The notes: generated by a model from the letters alone, not told the origin. DNA of 64,000 nucleotides from Pseudomonas sp. (GCA_022448005.1 JAKUTK010000017.1:22761-86760); one strand, 5' to 3'; positions 39,150-48,761 are shown, counted from the first letter of the stretch. Numbers and translations are program-made.

Positions 39150-40208
39150 ATGAGCAATGCCATCGGTTATGCCGCCCAGGATCCGAGCACGCCGCTCGCA
39201 CCCTATTCCTTCACCCGCCGCGACGTCGGACCGAACGATGTAAAGATCGACATTCTCTACTGCGGCGTCTGCCACTCGGACCTGCATACCGCACGCAACG
39301 AATGGAACAACACGCTCTACCCTTCCGTCCCGGACCACGAGATCGTTGGGCGGGTAACGGCCGTTGGTGAGGCGGTCAGCCGCTTCAAGGTCGGCGACAT
39401 GGCCGGCGTCGGCTGCCTGGTCGACAGTTGCCGGACCTGTTCGTCCTGCGGCGAAGGGCTGGAGCAATACTGTGAGAACGGCTTCACCGGCACCTATAAC
39501 GGTCCGGCCTTCGGCGGTGGTGAGAACACCCTGGGCGGCTACTCGGACAACATCGTGGTGGACCAGCATTTCGTCCTGCGCATCTCTCACGACGAAACCA
39601 ACCTGGCGGCCGTCGCGCCACTGCTGTGCGCCGGCATCACGACCTATTCGCCGCTGCGCCAGTGGAAGGTCGGACCCGGCCAGAAGGTTGGCGTGGTCGG
39701 CCTCGGTGGCCTTGGTCACATGGCGGTGAAGATCGCCAATGCCATGGGGGCTCATGTGGTGTTGTTCACCACCTCGCCGGACAAGAAGGAAGACGCGCTG
39801 CGCCTCGGTGCCAGCGAAGTGGTGGTGTCGAAGAACCGGGACGAGATGGCCGCGCATCTGAACAGCTTCGACTTCATCCTCAACACGGTCGCCGCGCCGC
39901 ACAACCTCGACGCCTTCGTTGCGCTGCTCAAGCGTGACGCGACCATGACCCTGGTAGGCGCCCCCGCATCGCCACATCCTTCGCCCAGCGTGTTCGGCCT
40001 GATCTTCAAGCGTCGCCGTATTGCCGGCTCGCTGATCGGCGGCATTGCCGAGACTCAGGAGATGCTCGACTTCTGCGCTGAACACAGCATCGTGTCGGAC
40101 ATCGAGATGATCGATATCCAGACCATCAACGAGGCCTACGAGCGCATGCTCAAGAGCGACGTCAAATACCGTTTCGTCATCGACATGGCCTCGCTCAAGT
40201 CGGCGTAA
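39150..40208 (+). CDS. NAD(P)-dependent zinc alcohol dehydrogenase, cinnamyl-alcohol type (YahK-like)
   Basis: A medium-chain dehydrogenase/reductase of about 352 residues that interconverts aldehydes and alcohols, likely preferring NADPH and broad aldehydes. Catalytic zinc ligands lie in YCGVCHSDLH (Cys41), PDHEIVG and LLCAGIT; structural zinc ligands are in SCRTCSSCGEGLEQYC. The Rossmann motif is GLGGLGHMAVK. The start at 39150 (MSNAIGY) is chosen over an upstream ATG since AGGAG lies seven bases before it. It is a single gene after leuA. Confidence 0.9.
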   Translation: MSNAIGYAAQDPSTPLAPYSFTRRDVGPNDVKIDILYCGVCHSDLHTARNEWNNTLYPSVPDHEIVGRVTAVGEAVSRFKVGDMAGVGCLVDSCRTCSSCGEGLEQYCENGFTGTYNGPAFGGGENTLGGYSDNIVVDQHFVLRISHDETNLAAVAPLLCAGITTYSPLRQWKVGPGQKVGVVGLGGLGHMAVKIANAMGAHVVLFTTSPDKKEDALRLGASEVVVSKNRDEMAAHLNSFDFILNTVAAPHNLDAFVALLKRDATMTLVGAPASPHPSPSVFGLIFKRRRIAGSLIGGIAETQEMLDFCAEHSIVSDIEMIDIQTINEAYERMLKSDVKYRFVIDMASLKSA

Positions 40209-40215
40209 GCCACAG

Positions 40216-40246
40216 CATGGGCGCGCCGAGCCCAGGCGTGCCCATG
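40216..40246. terminator. hairpin after the alcohol dehydrogenase gene
   Basis: Stem CATGGGCGCGCC / GGCGTGCCCATG with a seven-base loop and one mismatch, eight bases past the stop. No T-tract follows. Confidence 0.6.
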
Positions 40247-40321
40247 ACCAGCGCGGTTCAAACCGGGCCTTCCCTCTTTGCCGCCGAGCCGCTAAGGTCG
40301 CCGACCTTCTGAGGAGTCGGC

Positions 40322-41179
40322 ATGCGCTACCTGATTTTCGTCACCCTGCTCTGGGCGTTTTCCTTCAATCTGATCGGTGCCTACCTCGCTGGCCAGGTGG
40401 ACAGCTACTTCGCTGTGCTGACACGCGTGTTGCTGGCTGGCGTGGTATTCCTCCCGCTGACCCGCTGGCGCGGCGTGGCACCGGGCTTCATCGGCGGGGT
40501 CACATTGGTCGGCGCGCTGCAGTTCGGCGTTACCTACCTCTGCCTGTATCTGAGTTTCAACGTGTTGACGGTGGCGGAAGTGCTGCTGTTCACGGTACTG
40601 ACACCGCTCCACGTGACATTGATCGACGATGCGCTGAACCGTCGTTTCAACCCCTGGGCTCTGGTCGCCGCGGCCGTGGCGGTATTGGGTGCCGGACTGA
40701 TTCGCTATGACGGTGTCTCCAATGACTTTCTCGGTGGCTTCCTGCTGATGCAGTTGGCCAACTTCACCTTTGCCGCGGGCCAGGTCGGCTACAAGCATCT
40801 GGCGCAGCGCTACCCGTCTGATATCCCACTCCACCGTCGCTTCGGCTACTTCTTCATTGGCGCGCTGGTCGTCGTGCTGCCGGCCTGGCTGCTGTTCGGC
40901 AACCCGGACAAGCTGCCGACCACCACTGCGCAGTGGGGCGTACTGGTGTGGATGGGCGTGCTGGCGACGGCACTCGGGCAATTCTGCTGGAACAAGGGCG
41001 CCACCCTGGTCGATGCCGGCACTCTCGCGGTGATGAACAACATGGCGGTGCCGGTGGGGCTGGTTCTCAATCTGTTGTTCTGGGGCACGCAGACCAATCT
41101 TGTACTGCTGACGGTGGGTGGCCTGATCATTCTGGCCTCGCTGCAGATCAACCGCCTGGGTCGCAAGCAGGCTCAATGA
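40322..41179 (+). CDS. EamA/DMT family transporter
   Basis: A 285-residue inner membrane protein with ten predicted helices in two EamA repeats, of the drug/metabolite exporter superfamily. The start MRYLIFVTLLWAFSFNLIGAY shows the usual first helix, and the second repeat begins near residue 145 (LMQLANFTFAAGQVGYKHL). Substrate is unknown; relatives export amino acids or metabolites. TGAGGAG lies before the ATG. It stands between the dehydrogenase and endonuclease genes, with no evident functional link. Confidence 0.88.
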   Translation: MRYLIFVTLLWAFSFNLIGAYLAGQVDSYFAVLTRVLLAGVVFLPLTRWRGVAPGFIGGVTLVGALQFGVTYLCLYLSFNVLTVAEVLLFTVLTPLHVTLIDDALNRRFNPWALVAAAVAVLGAGLIRYDGVSNDFLGGFLLMQLANFTFAAGQVGYKHLAQRYPSDIPLHRRFGYFFIGALVVVLPAWLLFGNPDKLPTTTAQWGVLVWMGVLATALGQFCWNKGATLVDAGTLAVMNNMAVPVGLVLNLLFWGTQTNLVLLTVGGLIILASLQINRLGRKQAQ

Positions 41180-41278
41180 CATTATGTAAGTTATTGTTAT
41201 ATATGGATTTATATATCAATTAAGTAAGATAGCGCGCCCCGCATGGATGCGATTCTCAGTTAGTCGTCGAGAACCCCC

Positions 41279-42010
41279 ATGCGCCGATACAGCCTGCTTC
41301 TGCTCGCCCTGCTTCTTTCTGTTCAACTCCACGCTGACGCACCACGCACCTTTCGCGAAGCAAAGAAAATTGCCTGGCAGATGTACGCCGAGCGACCGGT
41401 GGATTTCTATTGCCGCTGCGCCTTCAAGGGCAAGCAGATAGACATGGCCAGCTGTGGCTATGTACCGCGCAAGCAACCCAAGCGTGCCGCACGGGTGGAG
41501 TGGGAACACATCGTGCCGGCCTGGGTAATCGGCCATCAGCGCCAATGCTGGCAGGACGGCGGGCGCAAGCACTGTACGTCCAGCGACCCGGTATTCAGCC
41601 AGGCGGAAGCCGATCTGCACAACTTGGTGCCGGTTGTCGGTGAAGTGAACGGTGACCGCAGCAACTACGGTTTCGGCGTGCTTAGCGAAAAGCCCAGCCA
41701 GTATGGCGCCTGCCCTTTCGTGGTGAACTTCAAGCAACGCACCGCCATGCCGCCGACCTACGCACGCGGCACCATTGCCCGTACCTACCTGTACATGAGC
41801 GAGCGCTACGGCCTGAGGCTATCGAAGCAGGATCGCCGCCTGTATGACATATGGAATCGCCAGTACCCGGTCAACGAGTGGGAGCAATGGCGTAACCGCA
41901 GCGTCGCCTGTGTGCAGGGTAATGCCAATCGCTTCGTCGGCGCGGTTGACCTGCGTCGCTGCAGCAGATCGATCTCCCGTTCAACCACCACGTTGCGACG
42001 GCCAGGCTAG
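41279..42010 (+). CDS. endA: endonuclease I, periplasmic or secreted
   Basis: A non-specific DNase of the His-Me finger type, 243 residues, exported by a signal peptide (RRYSLLLLALLLSVQLHADA). The core motif VEWEHIVPAWVIG carries the catalytic His, and the metal-binding segment is DLHNLVPVVGEVNGDRSNYGFG. Eight or more cysteines suggest disulfides, as expected outside the cytoplasm. The family degrades environmental or biofilm DNA. It is followed by small membrane protein genes on the same strand. Confidence 0.93.
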   Translation: MRRYSLLLLALLLSVQLHADAPRTFREAKKIAWQMYAERPVDFYCRCAFKGKQIDMASCGYVPRKQPKRAARVEWEHIVPAWVIGHQRQCWQDGGRKHCTSSDPVFSQAEADLHNLVPVVGEVNGDRSNYGFGVLSEKPSQYGACPFVVNFKQRTAMPPTYARGTIARTYLYMSERYGLRLSKQDRRLYDIWNRQYPVNEWEQWRNRSVACVQGNANRFVGAVDLRRCSRSISRSTTTLRRPG

Positions 42011-42082
42011 AGCCGTCTGGGCAGGAGGCAATTTTGCTGACGTTGCCGCCGACGCAGTTGCGCCTGGCCGACCCCGCACTGC

Positions 42083-42745
42083 ATGCTGTCGGCCCGACTC
42101 GTTACCATGGCGACATCGATGCAGGACCGAACACTCTATGCAACGCTCGGATTGGTCGTGCTGGCGGCACTCGTCAGCTCCGGCGTGGCTCCGTACGATC
42201 GAGCAACCTGGCTGCTGGAAGTCGCACCCGTGCTGATCGCCGCCCCCTTGCTGCTCTGGAGCTATCCGCGCTTTCCGCTAACACGCCTGCTGTATGGGGT
42301 CATCGCCTTCCATGCGCTGGTTCTGATTCTTGGCGGTGCCTATACCTATGCACGTGTTCCCGCGGGCTTCTGGGTGCAGGAGTGGTTCGACCTCAGCCGT
42401 AATCCGTACGACAAGCTTGGCCATTTCATTCAGGGCGTCACGCCGGCTCTGCTCACGCGCGAAATTTTGCTGCGCCGCCGTATAGTCGCAGCCGGAAAAA
42501 TGCTGGGCTTTCTCGCCGTTTGCGTCGCTCTGGCGTTCAGCGCCTTTTACGAGCTGATCGAGTGGTGGGTGGCGCTCCTTGCCGGCCAAGGCGCGGAAGA
42601 CTTCCTCGGTACGCAAGGCGACCCCTGGGATACCCAGTCAGACATGTTTATGGCGCTGCTGGGAGCACTGCTCTCAGTCATCCTCCTGGCGCGGCCGCAA
42701 AACCGGCAGATCCGCCGGCTGAGCGGGGCCGGCGCAGCGATGTAA
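42083..42745 (+). CDS. DUF2238 membrane protein (YjdF-like)
   Basis: A membrane protein of about 210-220 residues with six hydrophobic segments; function unknown. The family signature is NPYDKLGHFIQGVTPAL in the third helix region, and WDTQSDMFMALLGA near the end. No start is well supported by a ribosome binding site: ATGs lie at 42083, 42107 and 42119, and the later ones (MATSMQD, MQDRTLY) give an N terminus closer to related proteins. The five-base distance to the next gene suggests a small two-gene membrane operon. Confidence 0.83.
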   Translation: MLSARLVTMATSMQDRTLYATLGLVVLAALVSSGVAPYDRATWLLEVAPVLIAAPLLLWSYPRFPLTRLLYGVIAFHALVLILGGAYTYARVPAGFWVQEWFDLSRNPYDKLGHFIQGVTPALLTREILLRRRIVAAGKMLGFLAVCVALAFSAFYELIEWWVALLAGQGAEDFLGTQGDPWDTQSDMFMALLGALLSVILLARPQNRQIRRLSGAGAAM

Positions 42746-42749
42746 CGCG

Positions 42750-43127
42750 GTGCTTTATCGACTTGGGGCCGATGCAGTTCTGCTGCTGCATCTCGCCTTC
42801 ATCATCTTCGTGTTGCTGGGCGGCCTGCTGGTTGCCTGGAAACGCGGATTCTTGCTGTTGCACCTTCCAGCAATCGCCTGGGGGCTCTTCGTTGAGCTGA
42901 GCGGACGACCCTGCCCCCTGACTCATTGGGAAAACCTGCTGCGCCGCCTGGCCGGAACTGCGGGGTACGACGCCGGCTTCATCGAGCACTACCTGCTGCC
43001 GCTGATATACCCCGCCTGGCTGAGCGTGCCGGTGCAATATCTGCTGGCCGCCATAGTGGTGGTGGTAAACGCACTCATCTATGGCGGCCTGGTGTGGCGT
43101 CGCCGGCACCGATCAGCAGCGCGCTGA
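42750..43127 (+). CDS. DUF2784 membrane protein
   Basis: A 125-residue protein with four hydrophobic helices. The start codon is GTG at 42750. The family motif SGRPCPLTHWENLLRRLAG lies between helices 2 and 3, and GYDAGFIEHYLLPLIYP follows. Its Cys and charged residues at the membrane surface are conserved in the family, but the role is unknown. It is five bases after the DUF2238 gene and convergent with the omega-amidase. Confidence 0.85.
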   Translation: MLYRLGADAVLLLHLAFIIFVLLGGLLVAWKRGFLLLHLPAIAWGLFVELSGRPCPLTHWENLLRRLAGTAGYDAGFIEHYLLPLIYPAWLSVPVQYLLAAIVVVVNALIYGGLVWRRRHRSAAR

Positions 43128-43140
43128 CCTCCACTCCGGG

Positions 43141-43935
43141 TTAAAGCTTCAGTTCGAAAGCGTCGCCATCGTGGTACGCGGGAAATTTGCTGCGGAACTT
43201 GGCCAGATGAGCCGCGCGAAGCGTTGTGCGGAACACCCCTTCTGCATCACCGGCTTCGAGCAACGGATCGCCGAGATAGTCCAGTACCTGGCTGTCGCCG
43301 CTGTAGGGATAACCCTTGCCGTCTTCACCCACCCGATTCACAGCGGCGACGTAGCAGAGATTCTCGATCGCACGCGCGGGTAATAGGCGATTCCAGGCGT
43401 TACGCCGGGCAGCCGGCCAGTTGGCGGTATAGAGGAGCAGGTCGGTGTCGTGCGGATCGCGGCTCCACACCGGGAAGCGCAAGTCGTAGCAGATCAGCGG
43501 GCGCACGTGCCAGCCGTTGAGTTTGAAAACGGCCTGCTTCTCGCCCGCTGTGTAGTGCTTGTGCTCACCGGCCATGCGGAACAGGTGACGCTTGTCGTAA
43601 TGCAAGATTTCGCCGTTCGGCTGAGCCCAGAGCAGCCGGTTACGATGGCTGCCATCGGCGGCCTCGATGATCACGCTACCGGTGATCACCGCGTCCATAC
43701 GCGCTGCGTGCTCACGCAACCATGAGTAGGTCGGGCCCTCCTCGGGCTCGGCGAGCTCGGCGGAACTCATCGAAAAGGCTGTCGTGAACATTTCCGGCAG
43801 GACGATCAGGTCCGCGCCGCGGGCGTCATCCAGCAGCCCGATGAAGCGCTCACGATTGGCGGCGGCATCCTGCCAGACAAGCGTCGTTTGAATCAGAGCC
43901 AGTTCAAGATCGGGTAAGTCGTTCAGATCGCGCAT
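43141..43935 (-). CDS. omega-amidase, nitrilase superfamily (YafV/Nit2-like)
   Basis: A 264-residue carbon-nitrogen hydrolase. The nitrilase triad is present: Glu48 (VLPEMF), Lys115 (YDKRHLF) and Cys149 (PLICYDLRFPVW). The YafV branch hydrolyses 2-oxoglutaramate or 2-oxosuccinamate to the oxoacid and ammonia. The gene overlaps the upstream aminotransferase by 13 bases. That pairing is strongly meaningful: aminotransferases that use glutamine release 2-oxoglutaramate, which this enzyme would remove. Confidence 0.87.
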   Translation of the reverse strand: MRDLNDLPDLELALIQTTLVWQDAAANRERFIGLLDDARGADLIVLPEMFTTAFSMSSAELAEPEEGPTYSWLREHAARMDAVITGSVIIEAADGSHRNRLLWAQPNGEILHYDKRHLFRMAGEHKHYTAGEKQAVFKLNGWHVRPLICYDLRFPVWSRDPHDTDLLLYTANWPAARRNAWNRLLPARAIENLCYVAAVNRVGEDGKGYPYSGDSQVLDYLGDPLLEAGDAEGVFRTTLRAAHLAKFRSKFPAYHDGDAFELKL

Positions 43936-45071
43936 AGTCGTTCTGCTGCTTGGCGCAGCGTCTCCTCTCGTTTGGCGAAGCAGAAGCGGACCAGCCGCGA
44001 CTCTGTAGGAGGCGTTTGGTAGAACACCGAAATCGGAATATTGGCGACACCGTGCTCACGGGTCAGCCATTCAGCCATGGCGACATCGCCGAGATCCGGA
44101 CGGATCGCAGAGTAGTCCGCCAACTGAAAGTAGGTCCCCGAGGCGCGCGTGAAGCTGAAGCGCGAACCGGCCAGCAGATCGCAGAACAGATCACGCTTGG
44201 CCTGGTAGAAGGCTGGCAGCTCTGCTACATGCTCGGGATGCGCAGCCATGAAATCGGCCAGCGCCCATTGCAATGGCGTGACGCCGGCAAAGCTGACGTA
44301 CTGGTGCACCTTGCGCAGCTCACTGCTGAGCGCGGTTGGCGCCACCACGTATCCGGTCTTCCAGCCGGTGACATGGTAGGTCTTGCCAAAGGAACTGACG
44401 ACGAAGGCCCGCTGATACAGTTCATCGTGCCGCAATACACTGGCGTGCTCACGACCGTCGAATATCAGGTGCTCGTAAACCTCATCACTGAGCAGGTAGA
44501 TATCGCGGTCGCGGATCAGGGCCGCCAGCCGATCCAGGTCAGCCCTCTCGATCAATGCGCCGCTGGGGTTATGCGGTGTGTTCAACACGATCATTCGCGT
44601 GCGTGGGGTAATTGCATCGGCGAGCTTCTGCCAATCGATGGAAAAGCCCGGCAAGCTCAGCGACTGATGAACGCACACCCCGCCGGCGAGTTCGACGGCT
44701 GGCTCGTAGCTGTCGTAGCAGGGGTCGAAAACGATTACTTCATCCCCTGGCCGGACGACCGCGTGAATCGCACAGAAAATGGCCTGCGTCGCCCCGGGCG
44801 TGATCGTGACCTCGGCCTCGGCGCTGACCTGGCGCTCGTATAACGAGCCGACCTTGATCGCCACCTGCTCGCGCAACGCCGGCAGGCCGGTCATCGGTGC
44901 GTATTGGTTGTGTCCAGCCATCACATGCCGGGCAACTGCCTCACGCAACGCATCGGGGCCATCGAAATCGGGAAAGCCCTGCGACAGGTTCAAGGCGCCG
45001 GTCTGCGCCGCCAGTTGCGACATGGTGGTGAAAATGGTGGTGCCGACATTGGGCAATTTACTGATCAACAT
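43923..45071 (-). CDS. methionine/glutamine aminotransferase, PLP class I (YbdL/MtnE-like)
   Basis: A 382-residue fold-type I PLP aminotransferase. The Schiff-base lysine is in SSFGKTYHVTGWK, and the N terminus LSQGFPDFDGP is characteristic of kynurenine/glutamine transaminase K-like enzymes. The start at 45071 (MLISKLPNVGTT) gives that conserved N terminus; a longer frame is not conserved. It likely transfers amino groups from glutamine or aromatic residues to 4-methylthio-2-oxobutyrate, restoring methionine. It overlaps the omega-amidase gene. Confidence 0.85.
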   Translation of the reverse strand: MLISKLPNVGTTIFTTMSQLAAQTGALNLSQGFPDFDGPDALREAVARHVMAGHNQYAPMTGLPALREQVAIKVGSLYERQVSAEAEVTITPGATQAIFCAIHAVVRPGDEVIVFDPCYDSYEPAVELAGGVCVHQSLSLPGFSIDWQKLADAITPRTRMIVLNTPHNPSGALIERADLDRLAALIRDRDIYLLSDEVYEHLIFDGREHASVLRHDELYQRAFVVSSFGKTYHVTGWKTGYVVAPTALSSELRKVHQYVSFAGVTPLQWALADFMAAHPEHVAELPAFYQAKRDLFCDLLAGSRFSFTRASGTYFQLADYSAIRPDLGDVAMAEWLTREHGVANIPISVFYQTPPTESRLVRFCFAKREETLRQAAERLCAI

Positions 45072-45233
45072 GACAGCCTTCCAACAGGCCCGCCGTAAGG
45101 AGCTTCGGCAGGGGAAAACAGAATAGCCGATCAATGCGCCAGGATACGAGGGCGCCGGGCAAGCCGCGTTGGCTGCTACAGTGATGCAAACACGCCTGTG
45201 CGGCACCTCTATCCGATACTCAGGAATTCCAGC

Positions 45234-46019
45234 ATGTCACCTGCAGACTCCCCATGGCACATCTTGCGTACCCAGGCTGAACGAGCAGTGCAGGCAGAGC
45301 CGGTTCTGAGCGGCACTTTTCGCGAAGCCATTCTCGATCAGCCTGATTTCGCTTTCGCCTTGGCCCACCGAGTCAGCCAAGCCCTAGCTGACAGCAATGA
45401 GCAGCAAGCGGCCTTGTTTGATCGCTTCTCCAGCATTCACCAGCAGTTCCCGGTATTGGCCGAGTCGGCCTGGTGCGACTTGCAGGCCATCGTCAGCCGA
45501 GACCCGGCCTTCAGCACGGGGCTGGAAGTGCTGTTGTTCTCCAAGGGATTTCTGGCCCTACAGGCCTACCGAATTGGCCATCAACTGCTGCTGCAGGGCG
45601 AGCGGCTGCTGGCGATGTTCATCCAGGCCCGCTGCAATGAACGTCTAGCCGTCGACATTAACCCGGCCAGCCGGATCGGCAGTGGCATCATGCTCGACCA
45701 TGCGACCGGCATCGTCATCGGCGAAACCGCCGCAGTGGGCGATGATGTCTCGATTCTGCAAGGTGTGACGCTGGGCGGGACTGGCAAGGAAAGCGGAGAC
45801 CGTCATCCGAAGGTACGCAGCGGTGTGATGATCGGCGCGGGGGCAAAGATTCTCGGCAATATTGAAATCGGCGAAGGCGCCAAGGTTGGCGCTGGCAGTG
45901 TGGTCCTGCATGCCGTGGCACCCCACACAACCGTGGTCGGTAACCCGGCCCGCCAGGTCGGCAAGCCGAGGCATGCACGACCGGCCCTGGATATGGACCA
46001 GTCGTTCGACGAGAGCTGA
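45234..46019 (+). CDS. cysE: serine O-acetyltransferase (CysE family), first copy
   Basis: Acetylates L-serine to O-acetylserine, the sulfide acceptor for cysteine synthesis. The 261-residue protein has an N-terminal helical domain and a left-handed beta helix ([37 protein letters not shown]). The acid residues and His of the acetylation site are visible (DHATG; the later GDRHPKVR). The start at 45234 follows CAGGAA. Another cysE is in the window at 61062. This one resembles E. coli CysE in length and in its helical domain, and is convergent with der. Confidence 0.88.
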   Translation: MSPADSPWHILRTQAERAVQAEPVLSGTFREAILDQPDFAFALAHRVSQALADSNEQQAALFDRFSSIHQQFPVLAESAWCDLQAIVSRDPAFSTGLEVLLFSKGFLALQAYRIGHQLLLQGERLLAMFIQARCNERLAVDINPASRIGSGIMLDHATGIVIGETAAVGDDVSILQGVTLGGTGKESGDRHPKVRSGVMIGAGAKILGNIEIGEGAKVGAGSVVLHAVAPHTTVVGNPARQVGKPRHARPALDMDQSFDES

Positions 46020-46023
46020 GAAG

Positions 46024-47502
46024 CTAGCGCTTGTCCCGACGCTTTTTCTCGGCTTTCTTGTGGTGGGACATGAGGCGGCGCTTCTTGTTGACCTGGCGGT
46101 CGGTCAGGGTGTTCTTCTTGCCCTCGAAGGGGTTCTCGCCGCCCTTGTACTCGATCCGGATGGGCGTACCGACCAGCTTGAGCACACGCCGGTAAGTGTT
46201 TTCCAGATAACGCGTGTAGGACTTGGGAATCGAGTCGACCTGGTTGCCATGGATCACAATCAGCGGCGGGTTGGCGCCGCCCAGGTGCGCATAACGAAGC
46301 TTGATTCGGCGGCTGGCCACCATCGGCGGCGCATGCTCGCGAACCGCGTCTTCAAGGATCTGCGTCAGACGGCTAGTGGGCCAACGAGTCACGGCTGAAG
46401 TGAACGAAGCCTGCACCGACTTGTACAGGTTGCCAACGCCGGTGCCATGCTTGGCGGAGATGAAGTGGATGTCGGCAAACTCAACAAAGAACAACCGGCG
46501 CTCCAGCTCGGTCTTCACATAGTCACGCTCGCTCGGCTCCATGCCGTCCCACTTGTTCAGCGCGATGACCAGCGCTCTGCCGCTCTCCAGCACGAAACCA
46601 AGCAGATTCAAATCGTGTTCGACCACGCCTTCACGCGCATCCATGACGAAGATGACCACGTTCGAGTCCTGGATCGCCTGCAGCGTCTTGACCACCGAGA
46701 ACTTTTCCACGGCCTCGAAAATCTTGCCACGGCGCCGCACACCAGCCGTATCGATCAGGGTGTACTTTTCATCGTCGCGTTCGAACGGGATGTAGATGCT
46801 GTCGCGGGTAGTGCCGGCCTGGTCATAGACAATGACCCGCTCCTCGCCAAGCATACGGTTGACCAGCGTCGACTTGCCCACGTTGGGCCGGCCGATGATC
46901 GCGATCTTGATGCCATCCTTTTCGCTCGGCCCTGGGATGCGCTTCAGTTCCTCGCCTTCGGCGACCGCCTCGCCCTCTTCATCTTCGCCTTCGGCAACTT
47001 CGGCATTGTCCTTGGGGAACACGCCGAGCGCTTGCTCCAGCATATGGCTGATCCCGCGGCCATGGGCGGCGGCAATCGGCAGAGCATCACCAAGACCCAG
47101 CGGACTGAATTCCGCGCGGGCGATATCGGGATCAATACTGTCGACCTTGTTCGCCACGAGAAAGTGGCGCTTGTTCATCTTGCGCAGGTGCTCGGCAATC
47201 ATCTGATCGCCAGGCGTCATGCCAGCACGCGCATCGACCATGAACATGACTGCATCGGCCTCCTGCATCGCTTGCAGGGACTGCTCGGCCATCTTGGCGT
47301 CGATGCCTTCCTCATCCCCTGTCAGACCACCGGTATCGATGACGATGTAGGTGCGACCCTGCCACTTGGCCTCGCCATACTGGCGATCACGAGTCAGACC
47401 GGCATATTCCGCCACGATGGCGTCACGGCTCTTGGTCAAACGGTTAAACAGGGTGGACTTGCCAACGTTCGGGCGGCCCACCAGGGCGATTACGGGAACC
47501 AT
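46024..47502 (-). CDS. der: ribosome-associated GTPase Der (EngA)
   Basis: An essential double-GTPase required for assembly of the 50S subunit. Two G domains are visible: GRPNVGKST at residue 9 with downstream DTGGL, and a second [12 protein letters not shown] after an acidic linker ([18 protein letters not shown]), with [13 protein letters not shown]-like domain and a basic C-terminal tail ([20 protein letters not shown]) follow. I chose the ATG at 47502 ([12 protein letters not shown]) as start. It ends the long minus-strand cluster. Confidence 0.97.
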   Translation of the reverse strand: MVPVIALVGRPNVGKSTLFNRLTKSRDAIVAEYAGLTRDRQYGEAKWQGRTYIVIDTGGLTGDEEGIDAKMAEQSLQAMQEADAVMFMVDARAGMTPGDQMIAEHLRKMNKRHFLVANKVDSIDPDIARAEFSPLGLGDALPIAAAHGRGISHMLEQALGVFPKDNAEVAEGEDEEGEAVAEGEELKRIPGPSEKDGIKIAIIGRPNVGKSTLVNRMLGEERVIVYDQAGTTRDSIYIPFERDDEKYTLIDTAGVRRRGKIFEAVEKFSVVKTLQAIQDSNVVIFVMDAREGVVEHDLNLLGFVLESGRALVIALNKWDGMEPSERDYVKTELERRLFFVEFADIHFISAKHGTGVGNLYKSVQASFTSAVTRWPTSRLTQILEDAVREHAPPMVASRRIKLRYAHLGGANPPLIVIHGNQVDSIPKSYTRYLENTYRRVLKLVGTPIRIEYKGGENPFEGKKNTLTDRQVNKKRRLMSHHKKAEKKRRDKR

Positions 47503-47537
47503 ACGGCTCTCCAATGCGATATTTCAGAAAACACGAA

Positions 47538-47588
47538 GGCCGCTGCAAGGCAGCGGCCAGATATTTATTGCTCCGCCTGGACGGAGCA
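47538..47588 (-). terminator. paired hairpins in the bamB-der gap
   Basis: Reading along the minus strand, first GCTCCG / CGGAGC (about 47588-47570), then the stronger GGCCGCTG / CAGCGGCC (47558-47538) followed by TTCGTGTTTTC. The second is terminator-like with a weak T-tract. They could reduce read-through from bamB into der or process the mRNA. Confidence 0.5.
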
Positions 47589-47608
47589 AGGTACGCGACG
47601 TGAGGCTG

Positions 47609-48757
47609 TCAATCCGCCTGGCGAATGGTCAGCGCGACAAGCTTTCCGTCGTTACCGTAGGCATACAGCCAGTCGCCTTCGACCACGGGTCTGGCTCGCA
47701 CCCCGGCGCTGTCGATACGGGTGCGCGCGACGAAACGCCCATCGACCTGGCTGAGGAAGTGTAGATACCCCTCCTTGTCACCCACCACGACATAGCTGGA
47801 GAAAACCGCCGGAGCGGACAGCTGCCGACGCAGCAGCGAATCGTTGCTCCACAGCACAGTTGTCGATCGCTCATCGATGCCGAGCACCGTGCCGTCGGCC
47901 TGGCTTACGTAGACACTGCCATACCCCATCGCAAGGCCGGTCGCCGTCGAGGCATCGCGTTGCCAGAGAATCCGACCACTCTCCAGATCCAGCGCAGCTG
48001 CGCGACCTTGGAAGGAAGCGACATAAAGGGTGCCGCCTGAAAGCAGCAGCCCGCCATCGATATCGACGACGCGCTCAAGTTCGGAACGACCTTGTGGAAT
48101 GGCGACCCGCTGCTCCCAGATTGGCAACCCGCGGCGGGTGTCCAGTGCTACTACCTTGCCACTGGAAAGGCCGGCAATCGCCAGCTCATTGGTCAGCAAC
48201 GGTGAGCCGGTACCGCGCAGGGTCAAGACCGCTGGCGAACTTTCGTAGCTCCAACGCTGTGCGCCGGTGTCAATCTCAAGCGCGATGACACGGTCATCCT
48301 GGGTCTGAACAACAACCACGTCACCATTGACGGCGGGGGCGGCGAGCACCTCGCTGCTCACCTGGCTACGCCAGCGCTCTTCACCAGTGGATACATCCAG
48401 AGCCAGCACTTCACCGCGCAGGGTACCAACCAGAACCAGGCCGTAGCCCGCGCCTACGGCACCAGAAATCGGCACTTCGAGGTCATTCTTCCAGTTGACC
48501 TTGCCGGTCGAACGGTCCATGGCCACGACCAACCCTTCGACATCGGCGGCAAATATCTCATTACCGTAGACAACGGGGGCCAGTAGGTTATAGGTCTCGC
48601 CCTGGCCGTCGCCGATAGACCGGCTCCACTGTTCTTTTAGCTGGATCTCAGCGTCAAACTTGACCAGTTCGGCGGGTTCGGGTTCTTTCTTGTCGTTGCT
48701 GCTGCAACCTGCCGCAAGAACGGCCAGGGTCAGCAGTGCTGCAGTTTTCCAACGCAT
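47609..48757 (-). CDS. bamB: outer membrane assembly lipoprotein BamB
   Basis: Lipoprotein of the BAM complex that inserts beta-barrel proteins into the outer membrane. The 382-residue protein has a lipoprotein signal ending LAAGC (Cys18) and then an eight-bladed PQQ-type beta propeller with repeats such as GTLRGEVLALDVSTGEERW and VVVGDKEGYLHFLSQVDG. The start at 48757 is the one that gives the lipobox. It starts four bases after the yfgM stop; der follows after two hairpins. Confidence 0.95.
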   Translation of the reverse strand: MRWKTAALLTLAVLAAGCSSNDKKEPEPAELVKFDAEIQLKEQWSRSIGDGQGETYNLLAPVVYGNEIFAADVEGLVVAMDRSTGKVNWKNDLEVPISGAVGAGYGLVLVGTLRGEVLALDVSTGEERWRSQVSSEVLAAPAVNGDVVVVQTQDDRVIALEIDTGAQRWSYESSPAVLTLRGTGSPLLTNELAIAGLSSGKVVALDTRRGLPIWEQRVAIPQGRSELERVVDIDGGLLLSGGTLYVASFQGRAAALDLESGRILWQRDASTATGLAMGYGSVYVSQADGTVLGIDERSTTVLWSNDSLLRRQLSAPAVFSSYVVVGDKEGYLHFLSQVDGRFVARTRIDSAGVRARPVVEGDWLYAYGNDGKLVALTIRQAD

Positions 48758-48761
48758 CAAT

